42,699 nucleotides of DNA from a bacterium (lineage in GTDB: Bacteria; Patescibacteriota; Patescibacteriia; 2-01-FULL-39-33): NCBI GenBank assembly GCA_029558735.1, contig JAKQDP010000070.1:1-42699 (forward strand), written 5' to 3'. Under the pieces are notes generated by a model that saw only the letters and a list, made by a program, of their open reading frames with translations, searched no databases and had not been told where the DNA came from. Positions 24,181 to 32,611 of the stretch are shown in pieces. Each line of letters begins with the position of its first letter. The stretch's first letter is position 1. The translations under genes were made by a program, and so were the position numbers.

Positions 24181-24354
24181 TAAAGATAGCTTTATTCGGC
24201 CGGCGGCCGAAGCTGCTCTTCCGGGGTTAGCGTAAAATTAGCTAAAGCTAATTTTACGACTCTCAGCTGCGCCTCACTTGAGGCTCGGCTGGCTTCGCTT
24301 CTAACCCGTTTCGTCCGCCTGGGGCGGACTCAACCCAACTGAGCTTGGGCGCAT
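24181..24354. repeat. hairpin-rich element ending in a copy of the tRNA-Lys 5' half
   Basis: No gene is seen. The segment packs several inverted repeats: TTCGGCC/GGCCGAA (24192-24208 region), an exact 13-bp CGTAAAATTAGCT/AGCTAATTTTACG with a 2-nt loop, GCCTCA/TGAGGC, GTCCGCC/GGCGGAC, and an outer GGGTTAG/CTAACCC pair enclosing much of it. On the minus strand its right end reads GCGCCCAAGCTCAGTTGG, nearly the start of tRNA-Lys (GCGCCCATAGCTCAGTTGG), 204 bp from the real one. The words GGCTTCGCTTCT and CTCGGCT also occur in the array beside tRNA-Gln, so both may belong to one repeat family. Confidence 0.55.
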
Positions 24355-24355
24355 A

Positions 24356-24384
24356 TTGACAAACTTGCTGTATTTTAATACAAT
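24356..24384 (+). promoter_or_regulatory. strong promoter of the small gene at 24415
   Basis: Perfect TTGACA (24356-24361), a 17-bp spacer and TACAAT (24379-24384). A leader of about 25 nt carries GGAGG shortly before the ATG. Confidence 0.7.
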
Positions 24385-24414
24385 CAACAATCAAGAAATA
24401 AATGGAGGAAAAAA

Positions 24415-24601
24415 ATGAAAGCGAGAGTTACCGTCTATAGAATAGAAGAACGGTGGGGCGTAATCACCCTAATTCCGGAAAATGAAAAAGATGAGGCCAT
24501 TCTACAAGTACTTTATGAAGAAGAAATGCATTGCGGATTAAGTTCCCGAGGGGGGTAAAATCGAACAGATGGATGTTCGGATAATGGAAAGAAAAAGATA
24601 A
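24415..24601 (+). pseudogene. small gene interrupted at a G6 run
   Basis: ATG 24415, behind a strong promoter and a GGAGG ribosome-binding site, opens a frame of 47 codons that ends in TAA at 24556, just after six G (24550-24555). The product starts MKARVTVYRIEERWGVITLI and continues as an acidic helix (NEKDEAILQVLYEEE). With five G instead of six the frame would continue as GGKIEQMDVRIMERKR to TAA at 24599, right before the terminator, giving about 61 residues. So either the gene is frameshifted, phase-variable at the G-run, or the base is a sequencing error. Function unknown; no membrane helix or signal peptide. Confidence 0.6.
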
Positions 24602-24620
24602 CCGTAAATTTTAAACATCT

Positions 24621-24657
24621 GCCTCAAACAACCAAGTTGTTGATTTGAGGCTTTTTT
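24621..24657 (+). terminator. intrinsic terminator of the small interrupted gene
   Basis: GCCTCAAA/TTTGAGGC with an inner CAAC/GTTG stem, followed by six T (24652-24657). Confidence 0.85.
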
Positions 24658-24736
24658 ATTATTCCAATTCAAATTATAACAAATAAAAATGATTTTGGCA
24701 AGGACCAAACCTGAATAATCTGTTTACAAGTCTGAT

Positions 24737-24765
24737 TTGCCAAAATAAACGCAATTAGTTAAAAT
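24737..24765 (+). promoter_or_regulatory. putative promoter of dnaB-ybaB-GNAT-recR
   Basis: TTGCCA (24737-24742), a 17-bp spacer and TAAAAT (24760-24765). The predicted start near 24772 lies 3 nt before a five-codon frame (24775-24792, M-T-M-I-I-stop) whose TGA overlaps the dnaB ATG at 24789. Confidence 0.5.
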
Positions 24766-24788
24766 ATACTAGCAATGACCATGATCAT

Positions 24789-26204
24789 ATGACCGAAACC
24801 AACCAAACTTTTTCCGGGAAAATCCCACCCCAAAATCTAGAAGCTGAACAATCTTTGTTGGGCGCTTTGTTAATTGATAAAGATTCAATAGTCAAAATAG
24901 CCGACATTATTACCGGGGAAGATTTTTATGAAGACCGTCACGGTTTGATCTATGAAACAATTCTGGAATTATTCGAAAAAAAAGAAGCGATTGATTTGTT
25001 GAGTTTAGCCAGCCGCTTAAATGAAAAGGGCTTATTGGAACAAATCGGCGGACGCAGTTATCTGGTTACTTTAACCAATCAAACGCCTTCCGCCGCCCAC
25101 ATCGTGTCTTACGCCCAGATTATTCAAAAAAAAGCTACCCTAAGACGACTGATTACGGCCGCCAACAATATTTTGGAGTTGGGCTATCATGAAGAAAAAG
25201 AGGTCAATGAGGTTTTGGACAAAGCCGAACAATCTGTTTTTTCTGTATCGCAAAAATATCTTAAAGAAAAATTCACCCCCATTAAAGAAATCTTAACCGA
25301 CGCTTTTGACCGGATCGACCAACTGCATCGGGAAAAAGGACAGCTCCGGGGGCTACCCACCGGCTTTAACGACCTGGATAGCTTGTTGGCTGGCTTGCAA
25401 AAATCCGATTTGATTATTTTGGCTGCTCGGCCTTCAGTGGGTAAAACCTCTCTGGCTCTGGATATGGCCAGAAATATTGCTGTCAAATACAAAAAATCCG
25501 TTGGTATTTTTTCCCTAGAAATGTCCAAAGAACAGCTGGTGGACCGCCTGATTTGCGCATCGGCTGGCGTCGGATTGTGGAAAATGCGGACTGGCCGGTT
25601 ATCGGAAAACAGCGATGATTTCCCCCGGATTGGTCAAGCAATGAGTGAGTTGGCGGAAAGCAATATTTATATTGACGATTTTGCCAATACTAATGTAATG
25701 GAACTTCGCACCAAAGCCCGTCGCTTGCAAATGGAGCATAGTCTTGATTTGATCGTTCTGGATTATTTGCAATTAATGGAAGGTACCGGCAGCCGGAGTA
25801 GCGACAATCGTGTCCAGGAAATTGCCGAAATTTCCCGCGCCCTCAAGGGTATTGCCCGCGAATTAAATGTGCCGGTTCTGGCTTTATCTCAATTGTCTCG
25901 AGCAGTGGAAGCGAGCCATCCGGCCATACCCAAATTATCGCACCTAAGAGAATCCGGCTCTATTGAACAAGATGCTGATGTCGTAATGTTTATTTATCGC
26001 AAAGCAGCTGACCGCGGTTATGACATTAATTCCTTATCAGAAGAAGACCGCTATACCGCCGAAATCCATGTGGCCAAACATCGCAATGGTCCGACCGGGG
26101 TAATTAAATTATATTTTGATGAAGATAAAGTCAGTTTTAAAAATTTAACTAACCAACCAATACCGGCTGAAATCCAAGACCGCGAGGTCAAATCAGCCTT
26201 TTAA
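24789..26204 (+). CDS. dnaB: replicative DNA helicase DnaB
   Basis: 471 aa, full length. The N-terminal helical domain (PPQNLEAEQSLLGALLIDKD) binds primase and other subunits. A linker follows, then the RecA-like motor: Walker A ARPSVGKTS (213-221), SLEMSKEQLVDRL (H1a region), Walker B LIVLDYLQLM, the DNA-binding loop RALKGIARELNVPVLALSQL, and the arginine-finger region FIYRKAADRGY. It unwinds DNA ahead of the replisome as a hexamer. No intein is present. It heads a plus-strand run with ybaB, an acetyltransferase gene and recR. Confidence 0.96.
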   Translation: MTETNQTFSGKIPPQNLEAEQSLLGALLIDKDSIVKIADIITGEDFYEDRHGLIYETILELFEKKEAIDLLSLASRLNEKGLLEQIGGRSYLVTLTNQTPSAAHIVSYAQIIQKKATLRRLITAANNILELGYHEEKEVNEVLDKAEQSVFSVSQKYLKEKFTPIKEILTDAFDRIDQLHREKGQLRGLPTGFNDLDSLLAGLQKSDLIILAARPSVGKTSLALDMARNIAVKYKKSVGIFSLEMSKEQLVDRLICASAGVGLWKMRTGRLSENSDDFPRIGQAMSELAESNIYIDDFANTNVMELRTKARRLQMEHSLDLIVLDYLQLMEGTGSRSSDNRVQEIAEISRALKGIARELNVPVLALSQLSRAVEASHPAIPKLSHLRESGSIEQDADVVMFIYRKAADRGYDINSLSEEDRYTAEIHVAKHRNGPTGVIKLYFDEDKVSFKNLTNQPIPAEIQDREVKSAF

Positions 26205-26213
26205 CTATCTTTT

Positions 26214-26504
26214 ATGTTTGGACAATTAAAACAACTCCAAGAATTACGTAAGCAAGCTGACCAAATTAAAACCGCTCTAGCGGCAGAAACTATTGAAGGC
26301 CGGGGAGCAAATGGCTTGGTTAAGATTATTATGGATGGCAATCAAGAGGTAAAACAAGTGGAAATTGACGACCAGCTTTTAGCCGACAAAGAAAAACTTG
26401 CTCAGGGCCTGAAAGAAGCAGCTAATGATGGCATTAAAAAAGTTCAACAAGTTATGGCCCAAAAAATGTCTCAATTGAGTGGATTGGGCCTGCCGGGAAT
26501 GTAA
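26214..26504 (+). CDS. YbaB/EbfC family nucleoid-associated protein
   Basis: 96 aa. MFGQLKQLQELRKQADQIK begins the N-terminal helix. The central strand region (VKIIMDGNQEVKQVEIDDQL) and the C-terminal helix (KEAANDGIKKVQQVMAQKM) complete the family fold. YbaB dimers bind DNA, often without sequence preference. The gene is classically next to recR, as it almost is here, with an acetyltransferase gene inserted between. It starts 10 nt after dnaB. Confidence 0.92.
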   Translation: MFGQLKQLQELRKQADQIKTALAAETIEGRGANGLVKIIMDGNQEVKQVEIDDQLLADKEKLAQGLKEAANDGIKKVQQVMAQKMSQLSGLGLPGM

Positions 26505-26509
26505 TTAAT

Positions 26510-27010
26510 ATGGCTTTAATCATTAAATCAGCAACAATAAAAGACAGTCCTCAACTATTAAACCTCCGACAAACAAGCTTGTTGGAGTTTAATAATTTTT
26601 TGGCTGATCCCGATGAATACACCCCCTCCCTGGCTGCCGAACAACAAATAATTAATGATAGTCGCCCAAAAAATAATCTCTATTTAGTCGCTTGGCAAGA
26701 CAAACAAATTATTGGCAGCTTGTTATTTATCGGCGGAGAATACAGAAAAAACCGCCACGGCGGAAAAATAGAAATATTCCTTCGGCCGGAGTTCCGCCGT
26801 CAAGGGGTGGGTCAAAAATTAATGAACCGACTATTTAGTTGGGCCAAGCGTCAAGGCATTAAAAGAATTGAATTAGAGGTCTGGTCAAATAATCGGCCGG
26901 GGCTGGCTTTTTATGAGCGGTTGGGTTTTAAGCCGGAAGGGATTCGAAAAAAAGCTTACCGAGTCAACAATCGTTTTGTTAATGGAATTTTGATGTCTAA
27001 ATGGATTTAA
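26510..27010 (+). CDS. GNAT family N-acetyltransferase
   Basis: 166 aa. The acetyl-CoA binding motif is visible as IEIFLRPEFRRQGVGQKLMN (motif A, R-x-x-G-x-G/A). The following strand and helix are RIELEVWSNNRPGLAFYERL with GFKPEGIRKKAY, the usual end of the fold. The N-terminal half (IIKSATIKDSPQLLNLRQTS) is typical of RimI/RimJ-like members. It transfers an acetyl group from acetyl-CoA to an unknown amine, possibly a protein N-terminus or a small metabolite. It overlaps recR by 10 nt if recR starts at 27001. Confidence 0.88.
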   Translation: MALIIKSATIKDSPQLLNLRQTSLLEFNNFLADPDEYTPSLAAEQQIINDSRPKNNLYLVAWQDKQIIGSLLFIGGEYRKNRHGGKIEIFLRPEFRRQGVGQKLMNRLFSWAKRQGIKRIELEVWSNNRPGLAFYERLGFKPEGIRKKAYRVNNRFVNGILMSKWI

Positions 27011-27609
27011 CTATGTACCCAAAAATAATCCAAAATTTAATTGATCAGTTTGCCAAACTCCCGAGTATTGGCCCTAAAACCGCTGAACGGCTGGTTTTTT
27101 ATTTATTAAATCAACCGCAGTCCCAGCTTTATCAATTCGGCGAAGCCATTGAACACATTAAAGACCAGATAAAAATTTGCCAAACCTGCTTTAATTTTTC
27201 CGATACCAATCCCTGTCAAATTTGTGCCGATAAACGCCGAGATAAGCACAGTCTTTGCATAGTAGCCAAGCCTCAAGATTTGGCCATTATTGAAAAAAGT
27301 AAAACCTTTTCCGGTTTATACCATATTTTAGGCGGTAACATTAATCCACTGGAAGACACGGAAATAAATAAAATCAAAATCGCCGAACTAATCAACCGAT
27401 TAAAAAACCAGCCGATTAAGGAAATAATTTTAGCGCTAAACCCCGACATTCCGGGCGAAACTACTACTCTATACCTCTGTAAACTGCTCAAACAATTCCC
27501 TCAGATAAAAATCAGCCGACTCGCCCGTGGCTTGCCAACCGGCGCTGACCTGGAATATGCCGACGAAGTCACTTTGGAAAACGCTTTTCGGGGTCGACAA
27601 CAACTCTAA
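27001..27609 (+). CDS. recR: recombination protein RecR
   Basis: 202 aa. A helix-hairpin-helix region (LPSIGPKTAERLVFYLL) is followed by a zinc finger with C60-x2-C63 and C72-x2-C75 (CQTCFNFSDTNPCQIC). A Toprim domain comes next: LCIVAKPQDLAIIEKSKTFS, YHILGG, and ALNPDIPGETTTLYL. The C-terminal Walker B-like part is ISRLARGLPTGADLEYADEV. RecR, with RecO, loads RecA at gaps. The start is either 27001 (overlapping the acetyltransferase gene) or 27013 (MYPKIIQNL), which fits the family start better; neither has a clear ribosome-binding site. Confidence 0.95.
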   Translation: MDLTMYPKIIQNLIDQFAKLPSIGPKTAERLVFYLLNQPQSQLYQFGEAIEHIKDQIKICQTCFNFSDTNPCQICADKRRDKHSLCIVAKPQDLAIIEKSKTFSGLYHILGGNINPLEDTEINKIKIAELINRLKNQPIKEIILALNPDIPGETTTLYLCKLLKQFPQIKISRLARGLPTGADLEYADEVTLENAFRGRQQL

Positions 27610-27635
27610 TCGTTAATCCTAATTGGGACAATAAT

Positions 27636-27665
27636 CCCCCCTTTGGTCCGATTGGCTAAAGGGGG
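27636..27665. terminator. terminator after recR
   Basis: CCCCCTTT (27637-27644) pairs with AAAGGGGG (27658-27665) around a 13-nt loop, followed by TTTATG on the plus strand. It separates recR from the convergent surface-protein gene. Confidence 0.65.
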
Positions 27666-27688
27666 TTTATGATATTTAATTTCTGACG

Positions 27689-30586
27689 CTACTTGATATA
27701 ATCAACCTCAAAAGCATTCTGAACAATTACCACTTGATTTTCCCAGTTTTCACTCCACCTCGCTTTTGCCTGTTCACGGGACAAGAGAGATAATTTATTA
27801 TCAACTATCACCTCATAAATTCGGGGGCTATTTTCAAATTTGACCAATTTTAGGCCGGGTTTGACTGTCATATGGGCGCCCTGGCCTAATTTGTCAAAAT
27901 CATCTTGACTGAGTAATTTAAGATCTTGTTCGGCCCAAGAACCACTGTACCAAGTCCAATACGTTGCCTCATTGGGAAACAGGCGTCGCCGACCCAGTGA
28001 ATCAATCAAATAGATAGCAGAATCAGCTTCAATTTTGACAAGATCACCGGTTTTTAAATCGGACAAATTATAATAAGTTTTGCCCATCTGTTTGGTTAAA
28101 AAATCTCTGGTTAACTGGCCAAACAAACCACTGGCGGGCTTCAAATCATTGGCCAGTTGGAATTCGACCAAAGCGCGTTTTGTTAAATCGCCAAAATAAC
28201 CAGTAGCGCCAACTTGAGCCAATTTAGCCGCGGCCGGACCAACAGCCGCTTCCATTAAAATAGTTTGTAAAGCTGTCACATCGGCTCCTTGATTACCAAT
28301 GGTCAAATCTCTAGTAAAATTATAAATTTTGATGCCCAAGACCTGCGGAGTCACGCCGCCAATCTGAGGCAATTGAAAAGCGGGAGATTGCTCAACAGTA
28401 ACCAACTCAATCGAATCAGAGACCGTAGCGCTAATGCCATAATTGTTTTTAAACTTCACATAAATGGTTTTCGTGCCCAATTGACTACTTAAAGACCAAT
28501 TTATACTGCCTTGGTAAGGCTGCCAAGGAACACTGCTAAAGCTTTCATTATTACTAATTGCCATTTCTAGCGGACCATAAGCACTCAACATATTATCGGC
28601 GGATAAGTCAAGCATTATTTCAGTTGAGGTCGTTTGAATTATTCCATTGTTAATAATAACCTGGGGGTTAATTGGCGGATAACCAATAAACAATCCGCCA
28701 CCACCTCCGCCACCGGAAACCGGATTACTCTGGGTAGCAACGGAAACAGTAGTTAAGGCTGATTGATTGGTTAAGTCGTCAGTGGTTCTAAGCGCGAAAT
28801 AATAGGTGGTACCGGCGTTTAAATTATTTATTTGGTATTGTTGGCTTCCCAAAATCGGCACTGGCAAATTAGTTAAGGCCGTGGCCGAGGCAAAATTATC
28901 AGAGTCAATCGGCGCAGTACTGTATTTCAACTCATAAAAATCAGCGTTGGTTTCATTGTTGGTCCAGGATAAGACAATGGAGTTTGTTGTTACGGAAAGG
29001 GCCGAAAAATTTTCCGCCGCCAAAGAGGTTTGGTCAACCAACAATGACACATTGATCGCTATTGGTTCGGAAGTAATATTGGTTTCGCTAATAATCGATC
29101 CGGAAAAAACATAATCCCCGGCCGGATAATCGCTGGCTATTTCTAGCGGCTTGGATAAAAAGTAATAATCATATTGAAAGCCGTCAATCAAGGATAAAAC
29201 GCCCGCCTGACTCTGGAGATAGAAAAAAGGACGCTGGCCGCTAATTATTCGATAACGATATTGTTCATAACTACCAACATCAGAACTGGCATTAACCCCC
29301 AAAGCGTCCCAATAAGCCCCAAAAGCATCGGGAGCGTCAGTCAAATAAAAAGGAAACAGGCCGTCTTTAAGCGATCGAGTGGTGCTGGCCAGATTAATAT
29401 CAAAATAATATTTTTGCTCAATCGGATTAAGCATCCAGGCAAAACCGCCCGTTAAATTTCCGGCCAAATCCTGCCAACTATCTTTATCCGTTGATGCTTT
29501 GAGTGTCAGACAATCAATTGCCGGGGCAGTTTTCTTTAAATTTAAAACAAAAGCCAACCAGGGCGACTCCACTCCGTATTGACTTGCCACCTTAACAACA
29601 AAAGCATGGGGACCAAGGGGAACAGTAGAATGCATTGAGGGAAAAAGACCGTCAATTTCCAAAAAATCCAAATCATAACCGTTAACAAAAGACATTGTTT
29701 GATCGGGCGCCACTCTTAAATAAAACGACGGCTCCAGGCTATTATTCATCTTCCAAATCCACTCTTCCCCGCTAGCAGGAGTGGCTGAAGCATTTACGCC
29801 CAGACCATCCCAATATTCCCAAAATCCTTCCGGATAAGAATGATAATAAAAGGGATAATCGCTGGCGGCCAAATCAATCGTGGTGGTGGCGCCCAACACG
29901 TTAAAATAATACCAGCTTTGATTCGGATCAAATTCTAGGGCAAAACCGCCTGTCATTGGGTCGCGCGGTAATTGTTGCCAATTTAGCAAATCAGTGCTGT
30001 AAGCAATAGCAAAACCACTAAAGCTGGGCTCGGTTTTATTTAGCTGAAAAACAATATTAATAGACTCGGACTGCTGACCGTCGCCAGCAGTCAAATAACC
30101 GCTAAAAACATAATCCCCACTCGGAGCCAGAGAAGGCAGGGCCGGATAATCGCCGGTAACCGCCAACTTACCGGCGCTATCGGCGGTAAGAGTAAAAAAG
30201 GGCTGTTGACCGCTGATTTTCAGCCACTGAGACTCCTCTTCACTGCCGGCAGTTGAAGAAGCGCTAACTCCTAACGCCTCCCAATATTCTCGCCACCCGG
30301 CCGGGTGGGTAGTTAAATAAAATCCATAGTCGCCGCCAGCAATCGGCACAGTAGTGGTAGCGGCAACCAACTTAAAATAAGTGGCGGTCTCATTTAAATC
30401 AGCCTCAAAGGCAAAACCGGAAGCCCGCTCGCCAACCATTGTCGACCAATTAACCTGATCAACCGATGATTGCCATTCCAAAGCCAAAAAATCAAGGTTA
30501 TCATTCGCTTGGCCAACACCAGCTAATAACAGACAAAAAAAAGACGATACTAAAATAATTTTGGAAAAAAATTTAACTAAAGTCAT
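27689..30586 (-). CDS. large secreted surface protein: three novel repeats, FN3 domain, PG-binding domain
   Basis: 965 aa with a signal peptide (ending near LLLAGVGQA). Three repeats of about 155 aa follow, around residues 33-185, 186-355 and 356-525. Each contains a motif like FYLTTHPAGWREYWEALGV followed by a short NAS/SAS stretch, and ends in a beta-rich piece (SGDYVFSGYL, LGPHAFVVKV, AGDYVFSGSI). A fibronectin type III domain comes next (VLSWTNNETNADFYELKYS, INNLNAGTTYYFALRT), then a Gly-rich linker and a peptidoglycan-binding domain (GADVTALQTIL, GYFGDLTKRALVEFQ). The C-terminus has two display-like modules (AIYLIDSLGRRRLFPNEATY). It is probably wall-attached, with the repeats acting in binding or adhesion. 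No catalytic residues are evident. Confidence 0.8.
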   Translation of the reverse strand: MTLVKFFSKIILVSSFFCLLLAGVGQANDNLDFLALEWQSSVDQVNWSTMVGERASGFAFEADLNETATYFKLVAATTTVPIAGGDYGFYLTTHPAGWREYWEALGVSASSTAGSEEESQWLKISGQQPFFTLTADSAGKLAVTGDYPALPSLAPSGDYVFSGYLTAGDGQQSESINIVFQLNKTEPSFSGFAIAYSTDLLNWQQLPRDPMTGGFALEFDPNQSWYYFNVLGATTTIDLAASDYPFYYHSYPEGFWEYWDGLGVNASATPASGEEWIWKMNNSLEPSFYLRVAPDQTMSFVNGYDLDFLEIDGLFPSMHSTVPLGPHAFVVKVASQYGVESPWLAFVLNLKKTAPAIDCLTLKASTDKDSWQDLAGNLTGGFAWMLNPIEQKYYFDINLASTTRSLKDGLFPFYLTDAPDAFGAYWDALGVNASSDVGSYEQYRYRIISGQRPFFYLQSQAGVLSLIDGFQYDYYFLSKPLEIASDYPAGDYVFSGSIISETNITSEPIAINVSLLVDQTSLAAENFSALSVTTNSIVLSWTNNETNADFYELKYSTAPIDSDNFASATALTNLPVPILGSQQYQINNLNAGTTYYFALRTTDDLTNQSALTTVSVATQSNPVSGGGGGGGLFIGYPPINPQVIINNGIIQTTSTEIMLDLSADNMLSAYGPLEMAISNNESFSSVPWQPYQGSINWSLSSQLGTKTIYVKFKNNYGISATVSDSIELVTVEQSPAFQLPQIGGVTPQVLGIKIYNFTRDLTIGNQGADVTALQTILMEAAVGPAAAKLAQVGATGYFGDLTKRALVEFQLANDLKPASGLFGQLTRDFLTKQMGKTYYNLSDLKTGDLVKIEADSAIYLIDSLGRRRLFPNEATYWTWYSGSWAEQDLKLLSQDDFDKLGQGAHMTVKPGLKLVKFENSPRIYEVIVDNKLSLLSREQAKARWSENWENQVVIVQNAFEVDYIK

Positions 30587-30597
30587 AAAATAATAAA

Positions 30598-32376
30598 TTA
30601 AATTAACAATAGCAAGACCAGTAAACTAATTAGGGCCAAGCTGGAAAATATTAATTTTAAATTTTGTTTCTTAATTTGAATCACAATATTAACCGTCAAG
30701 GTAGTCACCAATAAACCAAGGATCAGATGATAATAAGTGCGGCTAAAAGTTAAAATCCATCTTACATAAGACGAACTATTGTGTTTGGCAAAAAAATACT
30801 GATCCAATAATGAAGACTTGACCGGCACTATATTGTCCCAAGGCAAATCAGCCACTAGAAAATTGCCGGCTAAATCTTCGGCGGTCACGGTCGCCAATAC
30901 TACTGGATTAAATAATTCTTCCTGCTGCTCCTGGAAAATAATCATACTGCCGGTCCACAAACCCTCAATTTGCTCAGCCGGATTAAGCTTGATGGTATAA
31001 TTACCAAAAGCAACCGCCGCCTCTGCGGTGTCAGCGCTCAAAAAAACTTTCGCTTGAACAATCTGCTGCTCTTGGCCAATTGGCTTATTGACCAATAACT
31101 GACTCTGTTGATAATCCAAAGTTGGCGCGGTCTGATCAACTGTTACGGTGTAAGTCGTGGAGCTGGCCTGTTGGCTACCGGCCGACGCTTCAATCATTAT
31201 CGAACTGACTCCTTCGACCAACGCTATCTCTTCCTCGCAGTAATCATCCACTACAGTCAAAGGAGCTGATTGCCATTGTCCGACGGTAATTTTTAAAGTC
31301 TCAGCGCCGGGAGCAAAAATCTTAAACTTTATTTTATTTTCTTTGGTAATTAAATCGTCGGCCGGATAAATTAACCGCGGCTTGTCCAAAGCAGTCACTC
31401 GAGTTATTTTTTCTCCAAAAACTTGCGCCGCCGGCTTGTCAATCGCCACTAATTCACTGGTCGAAGCGTTAATTGACGACTCAGTTGTTTTAGTATTAAT
31501 AAGCTCTTTTTCAGTTATCGCCTCCAGCGAGGATAATCCAAAAAATTGCGCCACTAAAGTAGTGTCATAGCCCCGATAAGCACCGGAAACAATTCCCACC
31601 CCAATCTCTTTAAAATTTGGGTCAATCATATTGGCATAATGAGTCTTGCTTTGCGTCCAGGCATTAACCACCTCAGCGGCATCAGCAAAACCCATGGCTA
31701 AGTTTTCCCCGGCGGTTAAATATTGATAACCGCTTTTTTTAAGCCAATCTTTCAAACCATTTTTATCCGGGCCCAAGTGGGAAAAATATTGTTGACTAAG
31801 CATATCCTGAGCTTTAGCCATTGCCGCTTCCGACAATAATTTATTTTCCGTTAGGGGGGGCAAATCGAGATTGTTTCTAATTTGATTAGTCAAATTAATG
31901 ATATTTCGAGCCTGTTTAGTGGCAACATCCGGCGTCACCCAGGCGCTAATCGGCAAAACAGCGATGCTAATAATTGCCACCGCCTTAATCAACAACGCAA
32001 CTGCTCCATACCAAACCAATCTTTTGGGCTGGAGAAAACCCGGTTGATAGCCGTTACCGGAATAAGCAATAAACAAGTCCTTAAGCTGGCCGGTGCCGCG
32101 GGGATTTTTACCGGCTTTCACTTCCTCACCGTCGCTCAGGCCATTATTATTTGTATCCGAATTAAGTGGATCAGTCTGATAAATCTTAATCTCCTCATAA
32201 TCACTCAAACCGTCATGGTCAGTGTCAGCTTCAGTTGGGTTGGTCCCATAAAGTTTTTCCTGATAATCACTCAAGCCGTCCCGATCAGTATCATAGATCA
32301 TTTCCATTATTTTTTCTTTTTCCTTGAGTCGTTTCTGAGCTAAGATTTTTTTAATTTTTTTACTAGTTTTCCCCAT
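30598..32376 (-). CDS. CAP-domain (SCP/PR-1-like) membrane protein with TSP3-type calcium-binding repeats
   Basis: 592 aa from the ATG at 32376. An earlier in-frame start would add 38 residues encoded by AT-rich leader. After a coiled, Lys-rich start come three Asp-rich repeats (DTDRDGLSDYQEKLYGTNP, DTDHDGLSDYEEIKIYQTDP, DTNNNGLSDGEEVKAGKNP) of the type that bind Ca2+. A membrane helix follows (VALLIKAVAIISIAVLPISA, about 127-146). The CAP domain occupies about 155-285 (MLSQQYFSHLGPDKNGL, AGENLAMGF, AWTQSKTHYANMIDPNFKEI). Ig-like regions come next, then two C-terminal helices. CAP domains bind or cleave wall or lipid ligands. The repeats lie before the first helix, which is topologically odd. 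A C7 run in LPPLTE (near 31855) is a possible slippage site. Confidence 0.8.
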   Translation of the reverse strand: MGKTSKKIKKILAQKRLKEKEKIMEMIYDTDRDGLSDYQEKLYGTNPTEADTDHDGLSDYEEIKIYQTDPLNSDTNNNGLSDGEEVKAGKNPRGTGQLKDLFIAYSGNGYQPGFLQPKRLVWYGAVALLIKAVAIISIAVLPISAWVTPDVATKQARNIINLTNQIRNNLDLPPLTENKLLSEAAMAKAQDMLSQQYFSHLGPDKNGLKDWLKKSGYQYLTAGENLAMGFADAAEVVNAWTQSKTHYANMIDPNFKEIGVGIVSGAYRGYDTTLVAQFFGLSSLEAITEKELINTKTTESSINASTSELVAIDKPAAQVFGEKITRVTALDKPRLIYPADDLITKENKIKFKIFAPGAETLKITVGQWQSAPLTVVDDYCEEEIALVEGVSSIMIEASAGSQQASSTTYTVTVDQTAPTLDYQQSQLLVNKPIGQEQQIVQAKVFLSADTAEAAVAFGNYTIKLNPAEQIEGLWTGSMIIFQEQQEELFNPVVLATVTAEDLAGNFLVADLPWDNIVPVKSSLLDQYFFAKHNSSSYVRWILTFSRTYYHLILGLLVTTLTVNIVIQIKKQNLKLIFSSLALISLLVLLLLI

Positions 32377-32472
32377 ATAATTTATGTTTATTCTACCATA
32401 AAAAATAATAAAAATAAACAATAAAAAATAATGACATCCTCTCCCACCGTGGTTTAGTTGACGATTTTTCAG

Positions 32473-32506
32473 GGGAAAAAAATAGCACACAATCGTGTGC
32501 TATTTT
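32473..32506 (-). terminator. terminator of the FG-GAP surface protein gene
   Basis: A perfect 12-bp stem, AAAATAGCACAC (32479-32490) with GTGTGCTATTTT (32495-32506), and a 4-nt loop. On the minus strand it is followed by a T-run. The 105 bases between it and the stop at 32612 hold no gene that I can see. Confidence 0.75.
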
Positions 32507-32611
32507 GTTAATCTTCATTGTATTTCTCTCACGTCCATTACTTAAAATCGCGCTTGTCCGTCTTTGGCAGGAACTGAGCGATGAGGACAGCGGCGACACA
32601 ACTGTCACATC

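Noticed and set aside
32430-32475. CCACGGTGG-type hairpin resembling an IS200/IS605 end
   Set aside because: The palindrome is short, no transposase is near, and no matching second end was found.
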